A DNA stretch of 64,000 bases from Paenibacillus antarcticus (lineage in GTDB: Bacteria; Bacillota; Bacilli; Paenibacillales; Paenibacillaceae): assembly GCF_001637225.1 (NCBI RefSeq), contig NZ_LVJI01000016.1, forward strand, positions 248,001 to 312,000. Direction: 5' to 3'. Under the pieces are notes generated by a model that saw nothing but the letters and a program-made list of their open reading frames with translations, searched no databases and was not told the DNA's origin. Both the position numbers and the translations under genes were made by a program. Position 1 is the first letter of the stretch, and every line of letters starts with the position of its first letter. Shown one piece after another: positions 38,071 through 46,263 of this stretch.

Positions 38071-40017
38071 GTGGAGCGTTATCCTTTTGAGCATGACCCT
38101 ACCAAGCCTTTTATTCAGCAAGTTGGCGATTGGGTAGCAGATGTATTCTATGAACTATTACCAGAAGCGGGCTTTGAAGTCCGTGATGAACAGATATATA
38201 TGGCGTTCCAATTGGAACGAGCTTTTGCAGATAAGAAAGCCATCTTTGCTGAGGCAGGCGTTGGAACGGGGAAGACGCTAGTCTATTTGTTGTATGCCCT
38301 TTGTTATGCTAGGTATACTCGTAAACCTGCTATAATCGCTTGCGCGGACGAGTCGTTAATTGAGCAGTTGGTGAAGCCAGAAGGGGATATTGCCAAGTTG
38401 GCTCAGCATCTTAGCTTAGCCATTGACGCACGTTTGGGGAAATCTCCTGATCAGTATGTATGTCTAGTGAAGTTGGATGAAGCTAGATTTAAGGACGAGC
38501 AGGGGGCCCAATGGGAGGATTTGTACGAGAATCTACCTGAATTTGTTCATAGCCCTCAACCCATGCAGACCTTCTATGCCTATGGTGATCGGAAGAACTA
38601 TCCGCATCTAAATGATGAACAATGGCACAAGATTAATTGGGATTCCTTCCAGGATTGCTTCACATGTGACAGACGACATCGTTGTGGACAGACACTTTCC
38701 AGAGAATATTATCGTCATTCGTCGGACCTCGTGATATGCTCACACGATTACTATATGGAGCATGTATGGACATTCGAGGGAAGAAAGCGTGAGGGACAAC
38801 TTCCGCTCTTACCTGATCATTGTGCGGTTGTATTTGATGAAGGGCATTTACTAGAGTCAGCAGCTATGAAAGCACTTGGTTATAAGATGAAGCATGTCAT
38901 ATTCGAAGAGTTGATTTTACGTTTGCTACAAGGAGAAGTACGTGAAGCGCTTGCTGTACTTATTGATGAAGCGATTGATCAATCTGAAATCATGTTTCAT
39001 TTGTTAGAGAAGCACAGTGAGAGTATTCCAGGCTCTGATCGTAAGCAGATTCATCTGAATGACACGCTACTACAGGCAGTTCACCATTTCCGTAGTATCT
39101 TGACGGCTATCGAGGAAGAGCTTGTATTTGAAAGTGAGTTATATACATTAGACGATTATCAATTGCGGATTGTGGAAGAACATATTGAGATGATGCAGAA
39201 GGCTTTGGGTCTGTTTGAGAATTCTGAAGCTTTGATATGTTGGGTGACGGATAGTGAAGATGGGTTAACCTTGTCAATTATGCCAAAGGCGGTTAAAGAA
39301 GTATTGCAAGAACGGGTATTCAATACGAATATGCCAATTGTTTTCTCTTCCGCAACGCTTTCTGTTGATGGATCATTCCATTATGTAGCAGATAGTCTAG
39401 GACTGGACAATTACTTATCCTTCTCAGTGAATTCGCCATATGATTACCCAAATCAGATGCAAGCCTTTGCACCCAAATTAACGCAGGGGACTTTTGCTGA
39501 GAAGTTGGAGATTGCAGGGCAATTGCTGGAACGCACGAATGGAAGGGCTCTAATTCTCTTCCGTACGCATGAAGAGTTACAACAGTTCAAACAGCAGATT
39601 ACACTAGATCCAAGGTGCTCAGATATGCCATTCTACTATGAAGGTGATCAGGAGATTAGTTATCTGATCTCGGCGTTTCAGAGGAATGAAGCAAGTGTAC
39701 TATGTGCGGTAAGTCTGTGGGAAGGACTGGATGTGCCTGGCCCATCCTTATCGAACGTAATTATATGGTCGCTCCCTTTCCCTCCAAACGACCCAGTGTT
39801 TATGGCGAAGCGGAATGCCTCTGCTTCTCCGTTTGAAGAAGTGGATCTACCTCATATGCTATTACGCCTAAGACAAGGTATGGGGCGTCTGATTCGATCC
39901 CGTGGGGATCAAGGGATTATTGCTATTCTTTGTGAAGAATTACAGCAGAAGGATAATGTGCGCGAGCATGTCCTATCCGTAATGCCAGAAGGCGTTACCC
40001 TACAAGAGACGTTATAG
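38071..40017 (+). CDS. DinG/YoaA-type ATP-dependent DNA helicase
   Basis: 648 residues from GTG 38071 (GGAGGT 10 nt upstream; the open frame extends to 38017 without a site). An XPD/DinG-like superfamily 2 helicase: Walker A AEAGVGTGKT, Walker B variant VVFDEGH, a Cys cluster CFTCDRRHRCGQ that probably belongs to a 4Fe-4S binding insert, and the C-terminal SLWEGLDVPG and RLRQGMGRLIRS motifs. There is no exonuclease domain, unlike the longer DinG proteins of Bacillus and Staphylococcus. It is expected to unwind 5'-overhang duplexes or R-loops during repair or replication. The gene stands alone between terminators. Confidence 0.88.
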   Translation: MERYPFEHDPTKPFIQQVGDWVADVFYELLPEAGFEVRDEQIYMAFQLERAFADKKAIFAEAGVGTGKTLVYLLYALCYARYTRKPAIIACADESLIEQLVKPEGDIAKLAQHLSLAIDARLGKSPDQYVCLVKLDEARFKDEQGAQWEDLYENLPEFVHSPQPMQTFYAYGDRKNYPHLNDEQWHKINWDSFQDCFTCDRRHRCGQTLSREYYRHSSDLVICSHDYYMEHVWTFEGRKREGQLPLLPDHCAVVFDEGHLLESAAMKALGYKMKHVIFEELILRLLQGEVREALAVLIDEAIDQSEIMFHLLEKHSESIPGSDRKQIHLNDTLLQAVHHFRSILTAIEEELVFESELYTLDDYQLRIVEEHIEMMQKALGLFENSEALICWVTDSEDGLTLSIMPKAVKEVLQERVFNTNMPIVFSSATLSVDGSFHYVADSLGLDNYLSFSVNSPYDYPNQMQAFAPKLTQGTFAEKLEIAGQLLERTNGRALILFRTHEELQQFKQQITLDPRCSDMPFYYEGDQEISYLISAFQRNEASVLCAVSLWEGLDVPGPSLSNVIIWSLPFPPNDPVFMAKRNASASPFEEVDLPHMLLRLRQGMGRLIRSRGDQGIIAILCEELQQKDNVREHVLSVMPEGVTLQETL

Positions 40018-40033
40018 CGTTAGATATATAGTG

Positions 40034-40074
40034 AAAAACCTTAATTCATCAGAAATGATGGTTAAGGTTTTTTT
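40034..40074 (+). terminator. Rho-independent terminator after the helicase gene
   Basis: AAAAACCTTAATTCATC pairs with GATGGTTAAGGTTTTT with a one-base bulge, then TTTT. Confidence 0.82.
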
Positions 40075-40105
40075 GTATAGATATTGTTAGAAATTTGAAG
40101 CATAC

Positions 40106-41383
40106 CTATATACCTGAAATCACTATGATGTGTGACTTCTTATGGTTGGTAATTGTACCTAGAAACAGCCAGGCCTTACTCTGTGTATCTTCAATCGCGA
40201 AGAAGAAGGGGCGATCTACATTCATGTCAACTGGGGGTGCAGGAGCGCCTGAAGTAGGTGTTAGGACACCAGTAACTGCAGCAGCTTCTGTTCCCTTTTC
40301 ATTAACTTCTAGAAAAGTTTTATGTAGAACTTGATCGATATATAATGGTGTGATCGTGGACATTTGTGAGAAGTCTGCCTTATTAGGGTCGAAGGCGTAA
40401 GTCATCCCAAGTGCTTGAAGTGCTTTTTTTAGCTTGTTCTCATATTTTGCTGTGAACCTTGGCAGGTTTATGTGAACATTCTTGGAGTCGAATGTCTTTT
40501 GCCAAGGGGAAGGATCTTTAACAAGTTGTTGTGTAAGTATATCTATTGTTGTTTGTTTATGTGGAAGGATGATGAGCATAGACATGCGACCATCACCGTA
40601 TGGAAGGCGAATTGCTTGCCAATCTTCCGATTCCGCATAAGGAAACTCGTGAGTCTGTTGCATCATTTGTACGTTCTGGATCGATCCATCTCCCAATGTG
40701 AAAGGATGCTGTTCCGTAAGATCCTCTGAGAAAGGATGTTTCCATGTCCCTTTGAAATAGATGGCGTTAATAAGAACAGATAGAGTATCTGTGCTTAAAG
40801 GCTCGCTTAATATGCTATCAATTTTATTTTGTGTTTTCTTCTTCACCCAATCATTTATCTTATTCATCGTACGGGAACTACTCAAGTTGTCTTCAGCATT
40901 AATCTCCGCTTTGTAGCTGTTCTCTCCTGTATTGAGGAAGGATGGTCTGATCTTGGGACCTTCTTGATACCAGATGGAGTTGGCAATACTCAATTCGATG
41001 CCCTCATCAGAATGTTCAAGCAGTTTCCTCTGTTGCTCATTCGCTTGATTTAAGTTCTCTAACGTCGTGTTACTCCAACCAAGCGCCTTGGCCATTTGAA
41101 TGGCTGTATCGCTAGATGCCCCATTGTAAGCCATGGCTAATGCGCTTGAAATGCTATAAGGGGAGATGATTATATTCTCAGTCTTATCGCTCTTTAATAA
41201 TTCCTTCAGGAGCTGGATACCTAATGTATTCTCGGATTGAATGACTTGTTTATCGATAAGTTGTGCGGCTACTTGTCTATCCTCGTAGGATATGGACACA
41301 ATTGTGTTCTTTGCTACTCCTGAGCAGGCAGAGAGTAAGGCTAATAGGAGTAAGCCGGTGATAACACGTGTTTTCAAAATCAC
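40106..41383 (-). CDS. Lipoprotein serpin (serine/cysteine protease inhibitor)
   Basis: 425 residues from GTG 41383. A lipobox LSAC gives an anchored protein at Cys20. The serpin fold is clear: IISPYSISSALAMAYNGA, LSVLINAIYFKGTW, MSMLIILPHK, and the hinge NEKGTEAAAVTGV, then the reactive-centre loop and DRPFFFAIED. Small hinge residues imply a true inhibitor that can insert its loop. The loop (TPTSGAPAPP region) is Pro/Ala/Ser-rich with no Arg/Lys, so a trypsin-like target is unlikely and an elastase- or subtilisin-like one possible. It would sit on the outer membrane face and may protect against own or foreign proteases. Bacterial serpins are sporadic. Confidence 0.9.
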   Translation of the reverse strand: MILKTRVITGLLLLALLSACSGVAKNTIVSISYEDRQVAAQLIDKQVIQSENTLGIQLLKELLKSDKTENIIISPYSISSALAMAYNGASSDTAIQMAKALGWSNTTLENLNQANEQQRKLLEHSDEGIELSIANSIWYQEGPKIRPSFLNTGENSYKAEINAEDNLSSSRTMNKINDWVKKKTQNKIDSILSEPLSTDTLSVLINAIYFKGTWKHPFSEDLTEQHPFTLGDGSIQNVQMMQQTHEFPYAESEDWQAIRLPYGDGRMSMLIILPHKQTTIDILTQQLVKDPSPWQKTFDSKNVHINLPRFTAKYENKLKKALQALGMTYAFDPNKADFSQMSTITPLYIDQVLHKTFLEVNEKGTEAAAVTGVLTPTSGAPAPPVDMNVDRPFFFAIEDTQSKAWLFLGTITNHKKSHIIVISGI

Positions 41384-41563
41384 TGTAGGAGAGCCCCCCT
41401 TTGAATTTCATATAGATCTCAATACCTGTAACGTATCTAAGAGGTGAAATGTTCCATAATTGTAGAATTAATATGTATGGAACTGTTGTGAAATATATCG
41501 CTTTTTATCGGAAATATGATTATTATATGTATGATCTAATAAATGTGAATGGAGGGTCCGGTT

Positions 41564-44197
41564 TTGCAAAGTAAACATTCGGAACAACATTCTTTATATG
41601 AGCATGTTTTTGCTAACGCTCCAACAGGGATTGCAGTGACCACATTCGATGGTCAATGGGTGAATGTAAATGCTAGTTGGTGTCAATTATTCGGATATTC
41701 TAAAGAGGACTTTATAAAGCTTACTTTAAAAGATGTGACCTATCCGGAAGATTGGAATTACGAGCAGTTAGAACTACAACAATTAATCCATGGGCAATTG
41801 CCGTCATGTACATTGGAAAGACGTTATCTTCATAAGGATGGAACGATCATATGGGCCTCTGTCCATATTTCAGCATTAAAGGATGAATCGACTGGAGAAA
41901 TCCCTTATTTTATAATACATATCATTGATATTTCTGGAGAAAAAGAGGCGGAAGAACAACTTTTGTATACCAAGAGATTATTTCAACTTGTATCTCAGAA
42001 TACGCAGGATATAATTTATTGTTGTGAACCGGATGGACACTGCTTGTATTGTTCACCGTCTATTCAGGGGCTATTAGGATATTCTCCAGAGGAGATGCTG
42101 CATAAGAATGCAATGGATTTAATATACCCTGACGACTTGCATGCATTGAGACAAAAGAAAGTCCTCAAAAACGGTCTTCGGCAATTCAGAGTTCGTCATC
42201 GTAATGGAAAATATCTGTGGTTCGAAGGTTCATTTAATTCTAGTCTGAACGAAGACGGGGTTATGAATATTATGGCGGTCGGTCGCGATATAACGCTACG
42301 CAAGAGAAGTGAGCACATTATTGCGGAATCACAGCGGATCGCCTTAATGGGGAGTTGGGAGTGGGATATTGAGCATCATCAATTGATATTCTCAGAACAA
42401 TTGCTCGAGGTATACCATTGGGAGGCAAGGGAGGTTGGACCACAATCATTAGATATATACGACCTTGTACAGGGTGATGAGCAGGGACGGTTTAAAGAGA
42501 GCATTGCGAAGGTGCTAGATGAAGGAAGCGAACTTTGTTTTGAATTCCAGCATATCCAAGCAGATGGAATAGTTCATTACTTACATCTTCGTGGGGTTCT
42601 TGCTTTGGATGAGAATGGGAATACTGCCCGGATGAATGGAACGGTTCAAGATATAACAGATCGAAAAATGGTTGAGTTGAAGCTTCAAGAGATGCTTGAG
42701 CGTTACACCTCACTTAAGAAATATAACTATGATGCCGTGATTTCACTTGATTTGGAAGGGAATATCGTGAATTCCAATGCCAGGGCTCAAGAACTTACGG
42801 GTTATTGTGTCAATGCAATGATAGGTTTAAGTATTTCTGAAATCATAGGAAGCCAGCATTTACAGAGTATTCTTGCATATTCGATGAATGACGTGATCAT
42901 TGAGAATAATATTGAGAGTATTACACATAAAAGTGGTCTTTGTGTGGATGTATTGGTAACCATCGTTCCTATTATTATTAATGAAGAGAATGTCGGTTTC
43001 TATATCTTGATCAAGGACATTACAGAACAGAAGAAGTTGTTGATTGCGAAGGAAACGGCGGAGAGTATGAACAAAGCCAAAAGTGAGTTTCTAACCATCA
43101 TGAGCCACGAGATTCGCACACCTATGAATGGCGTGATCGGCATGGCAGAGCTATTATTGGAGACGACACAGCTTGATACGCAACAGAGGGAGTATTTGGA
43201 GATCATTCGTAAGAGTGGGGATGGACTATTAGGCATTATTAATGACATTTTGGACCTTTCCAAAATTGAATCAGGGAAGGTTGTTTTACAGGAAAAACCT
43301 TTGGAAGTGAGAAGTTGTATAGCCGATATACTAGATGTATTGTCACCTACAGCTGAGGAAAAGAAGCTTAATATGAGTTACTGGGTGAATCCCAACGTGC
43401 CAGAGTCATTCATCGGGGATACGGATCGCTTGAAGCAAGTGCTGATGAACCTCATTGGTAATGCGGTTAAGTTTACTTTCTCAGGAGATATCACAATTAA
43501 CGTTGATCTAGTATCTCGTAATTACAACAATACAGAACTTAAGTTTGTCATTAAAGATACGGGTATTGGCATCCCTCAGGCTAAAGTAAACCAACTATTT
43601 GAGCCGTTTAGTCAAGTGGATCATTTCATGACGCGCAATTATGAAGGCACCGGGCTTGGTCTTGCCATCAGTAAAAAAATAGTGGAGTTAATGGGTGGAA
43701 CAATTTCACTGGAAGATTTGGATGAAGTGGGTGCAACATTTGTATTTACGATTCATTTAAAAGAAAGTCAGGGTAACGTTAAAGTTATGGATAACCGATT
43801 ATTTAGTATTGATCACAAGGAGTCTGAACCCTCTTTAAGGATTTTAATAGCCGAAGATAATGAAATCAATCAACTCGTATTGAAGAAAATGCTTGAGAAA
43901 CAAGGGCATACCACCCATGTTGTCAGTAACGGAAATGAAGTCATTCAACAATTGGCATATGAACGTTATGACATTATCTTCATGGATGTACAAATGCCAG
44001 AAATGAACGGATTTGAGGCGACAGCTATTATAAGAGAGACGATATCATCTGAGTTGTGTCCTATTATTATAGCTGTCACTGCAAATGCCTTGAAGGGCGA
44101 TCGTGAGAAATGTTTGGCTGCTGGGATGGATAATTATATTAGCAAACCAATTAAGTCGTTAGTATTAAAGGAAGTTATTGCGGAGTATTTTGGATGA
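41564..44197 (+). CDS. Four-PAS hybrid sensor histidine kinase with C-terminal receiver
   Basis: 877 residues from TTG 41564 (GGAGGG 7 nt upstream; the ATG at 41549 overlaps that site). There are no membrane helices, so it is a cytoplasmic sensor. PAS/PAC units are at about 15-125, 135-245, 260-367 and 378-490. HisKA has FLTIMSHEIRTPMNG with His515. HATPase_c (~560-735) has NAVKFTF, DTGIGIP and GTGLGLAISKK. A receiver (~760-877) has phospho-acceptor Asp in IFMDVQMPEMNG. A separate Hpt or output protein is needed and none is encoded nearby. The signal is unknown; redox, light or small-molecule sensing through PAS is possible. Monocistronic. Confidence 0.92.
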   Translation: MQSKHSEQHSLYEHVFANAPTGIAVTTFDGQWVNVNASWCQLFGYSKEDFIKLTLKDVTYPEDWNYEQLELQQLIHGQLPSCTLERRYLHKDGTIIWASVHISALKDESTGEIPYFIIHIIDISGEKEAEEQLLYTKRLFQLVSQNTQDIIYCCEPDGHCLYCSPSIQGLLGYSPEEMLHKNAMDLIYPDDLHALRQKKVLKNGLRQFRVRHRNGKYLWFEGSFNSSLNEDGVMNIMAVGRDITLRKRSEHIIAESQRIALMGSWEWDIEHHQLIFSEQLLEVYHWEAREVGPQSLDIYDLVQGDEQGRFKESIAKVLDEGSELCFEFQHIQADGIVHYLHLRGVLALDENGNTARMNGTVQDITDRKMVELKLQEMLERYTSLKKYNYDAVISLDLEGNIVNSNARAQELTGYCVNAMIGLSISEIIGSQHLQSILAYSMNDVIIENNIESITHKSGLCVDVLVTIVPIIINEENVGFYILIKDITEQKKLLIAKETAESMNKAKSEFLTIMSHEIRTPMNGVIGMAELLLETTQLDTQQREYLEIIRKSGDGLLGIINDILDLSKIESGKVVLQEKPLEVRSCIADILDVLSPTAEEKKLNMSYWVNPNVPESFIGDTDRLKQVLMNLIGNAVKFTFSGDITINVDLVSRNYNNTELKFVIKDTGIGIPQAKVNQLFEPFSQVDHFMTRNYEGTGLGLAISKKIVELMGGTISLEDLDEVGATFVFTIHLKESQGNVKVMDNRLFSIDHKESEPSLRILIAEDNEINQLVLKKMLEKQGHTTHVVSNGNEVIQQLAYERYDIIFMDVQMPEMNGFEATAIIRETISSELCPIIIAVTANALKGDREKCLAAGMDNYISKPIKSLVLKEVIAEYFG

Positions 44198-44240
44198 AGA
44201 TTGGATTTTTATATCTAGTCTACAATAGAAAAGAAATAGA

Positions 44241-44276
44241 AGAAGGCCTGGCTGCTTTTATACAGCCAGGCCTTCT
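44241..44276. terminator. Bidirectional terminator
   Basis: A perfect 14-bp stem AGAAGGCCTGGCTG with an 8-nt loop between the kinase gene and the convergent MFS gene. Confidence 0.85.
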
Positions 44277-44428
44277 ATTTATGGAGCTGATCTCACCATG
44301 TCATTACAACACCCAACTTATCAAAGTAAGGATTTAACTGTAGTTGAAGTACCTTATAATAGCTGCCTCATCTCGAACTGGGGAGTTCTGGACTTGATTC
44401 AGATACTCAATCACAATTGTTTGGATTG

Positions 44429-45712
44429 TTATTCTGTGACTAAGGATTCGATCTTTGGTTGTGGACGTGACTTTCGAAACATCGTGTAATACAGGGCGGC
44501 GGCACTGACGTATAACGCACCTGTGATGCTGAAAGTGACGGCATAACCCCAATAGTAACCGTAAGTTGTAACAAAGTAGGATTGAATGGGACCCATGAAT
44601 GCCCATCCGAGCATAAATGCAGTCTGCGTAATGGAATTGGCTATGCCTCGACTTGAATCAGATACACGATCAATCAAGACGGTAGACTGAATGGGATTGG
44701 CTGCATTCATCAATGCTTGTCTAAATAGGAAGCTCACAGCTGCGATTGCAAATAGATTGGTAAACCCCGTCAAAAGAAGGAATGGAAGGGAGAGTAATTG
44801 AAAGCAGACGACCGCCTTCACAGAACCAACCTTTGCAGCTAAAGATGGGCCGATTAACATAGATACGATCGTCATAATCTGTCCAAGTGAGATAAGTAAA
44901 CCCACGGCACTAAGTGACACAGAGAAACGATTAGTGAAATATAGATTCAAATAAGGAATAACGAGCCCAGATCCGATACCGATAATAAGCTGGACGAGTG
45001 CAAACTGTCCTATCATGGTGTAATCAGTTCTCAGATTGTTGGATGCAACCTTTAACGGTTGATCTATTGTTGTGATAAGGTTCTTCTTGGGTGTAACCGT
45101 TCGCGTAGCTTCAACGATGAAGAGTAATGGAATGAACGCTGCAAAAGTAGCTACTCCCCCTATGGCCAATACGATTTGCAGACTAGTAATACGGTTCATA
45201 CCGAATACTTGCAAGAGATCGGCTAACATTCCGCCACCCATACTACCAAGCACTTGTGATGCAAGGACGAGGGATGAATAATAACTGAAAATACGTAGTC
45301 TCTGTTTTATAGGAATACTTTCAGCAAGGAATGGGATAGCCAATACTTGAAAGATGGAAGCGAATAAGCCAGAGAAAACAGCAAGTGACAATAGACTGAA
45401 TTCCGAATCGAAGAGGGATCGTCCGATAAAAGCTAATCCACTAAACATGGCTCCAATGATGAGGAGCTTCTTGCGACTCGTCCGGTCTCCAAGAAGACCG
45501 ACAGGAATGAACATGAGAGCCGTAGCCAATGACTGAATACTTACGACTTTTCCGGTCATGGCATCTTCGTAACCAAGGCCTTGGATGTAGAGATTATATA
45601 AGACGGAGAACATTCCGCCTCCGATCTGAAATAACACATTTGCTAGAAAAAACAATTTAATATTGAGGGAAAGATCATTCCAACCCTTTTTGACTTGATG
45701 TAAATGGCGCAT
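44429..45712 (-). CDS. Major facilitator superfamily transporter
   Basis: 427 residues with about twelve helices. The loop between TM2 and TM3 carries the MFS-type pattern GLLGDRTSRKK. A further MFS-like motif is FRQALMNAANPIQSTVLIDRV in the C-terminal half. It probably exports or imports a small solute by proton coupling; the specificity cannot be read. The start ATG 45712 follows AGGAGG on the minus strand. It is divergent from the cobalamin riboswitch/metE unit. A 7-bp inverted repeat (TTGATAT/ATATCAA, 45808-45829) in the spacer could be an operator for it. Confidence 0.88.
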   Translation of the reverse strand: MRHLHQVKKGWNDLSLNIKLFFLANVLFQIGGGMFSVLYNLYIQGLGYEDAMTGKVVSIQSLATALMFIPVGLLGDRTSRKKLLIIGAMFSGLAFIGRSLFDSEFSLLSLAVFSGLFASIFQVLAIPFLAESIPIKQRLRIFSYYSSLVLASQVLGSMGGGMLADLLQVFGMNRITSLQIVLAIGGVATFAAFIPLLFIVEATRTVTPKKNLITTIDQPLKVASNNLRTDYTMIGQFALVQLIIGIGSGLVIPYLNLYFTNRFSVSLSAVGLLISLGQIMTIVSMLIGPSLAAKVGSVKAVVCFQLLSLPFLLLTGFTNLFAIAAVSFLFRQALMNAANPIQSTVLIDRVSDSSRGIANSITQTAFMLGWAFMGPIQSYFVTTYGYYWGYAVTFSITGALYVSAAALYYTMFRKSRPQPKIESLVTE

Positions 45713-45867
45713 GATGTATTCATATCCTCCTAATATGTACTACCAACTATACTATTTTAACAGTTTTGGAGTGGACTAGGGAGTGATCTTTCATAAGTTA
45801 TTTGTATTTGATATCGTATTTAATATCAACTATAATCATAGGATAACTAGTATTTGTAAATAAGTTA

Positions 45868-45896
45868 TTGCATAAATATACATTTAGATGTATTAT
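45868..45896 (+). promoter_or_regulatory. metE promoter
   Basis: TTGCAT, 17-bp spacer, TATTAT, placing the transcript start ~25 bp ahead of the cobalamin riboswitch. Confidence 0.75.
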
Positions 45897-45929
45897 ATGC
45901 AAAGGAAGTCAACAGAATAACATTGTGCA

Positions 45930-46112
45930 AATAAGGTGCTTTAGTTGAACTAACTTTAGCTTAAAAGGGAAGTCCGGTGTAATACCGGCGCGGTCCCGCC
46001 ACTGTAACAGAGGAGTCGCTGCTTAGTAACCACTGATCGTACGGATCGGGAAGGGGAGCAGATGGATTACGATTCTGGAGCCAGGAGACCTGCCTATTTT
46101 GTCAACACTGAT
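45930..46112 (+). promoter_or_regulatory. Cobalamin (AdoCbl/B12) riboswitch
   Basis: Core elements are in order: GGGAAGTCCGGTG and the complementary TACCGGCGC (45967-45990), GGTCCCGCCACTGTAA (45992-46007), a CGGGAAGG element near 46048, and the B12 box GAGCCAGGAGACCTGCC (46078-46094). When cobalamin is bound the downstream terminator should form and switch off metE. The edges are approximate. Confidence 0.95.
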
Positions 46113-46167
46113 GTACCTACGGGAGATAGGGAGGTGTTAAAGATTGCGACTAGAGTAAGTATATCCT

Positions 46168-46212
46168 AGGGCATCTTTATCCTTTTTATAAAAGGGTGAA
46201 GATGCCCTTTTT
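46168..46212 (+). terminator. Expression-platform terminator of the cobalamin riboswitch
   Basis: AGGGCATCTTTATCC pairs with GGGTGAAGATGCCCT, T5 tail. It is 52 bp before the metE start and ~70 bp after the B12 box. Confidence 0.88.
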
Positions 46213-46263
46213 GGATGTTTTTTTGAATATATATAGTTAAATATGAGGAGGCGTAATGTACAC

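Noticed and set aside
44298-44489. Short plus-strand open frame after the hybrid kinase terminator.
   Set aside because: It overlaps the 3' end of the convergent MFS gene, has no family resemblance and lies just past a terminator.
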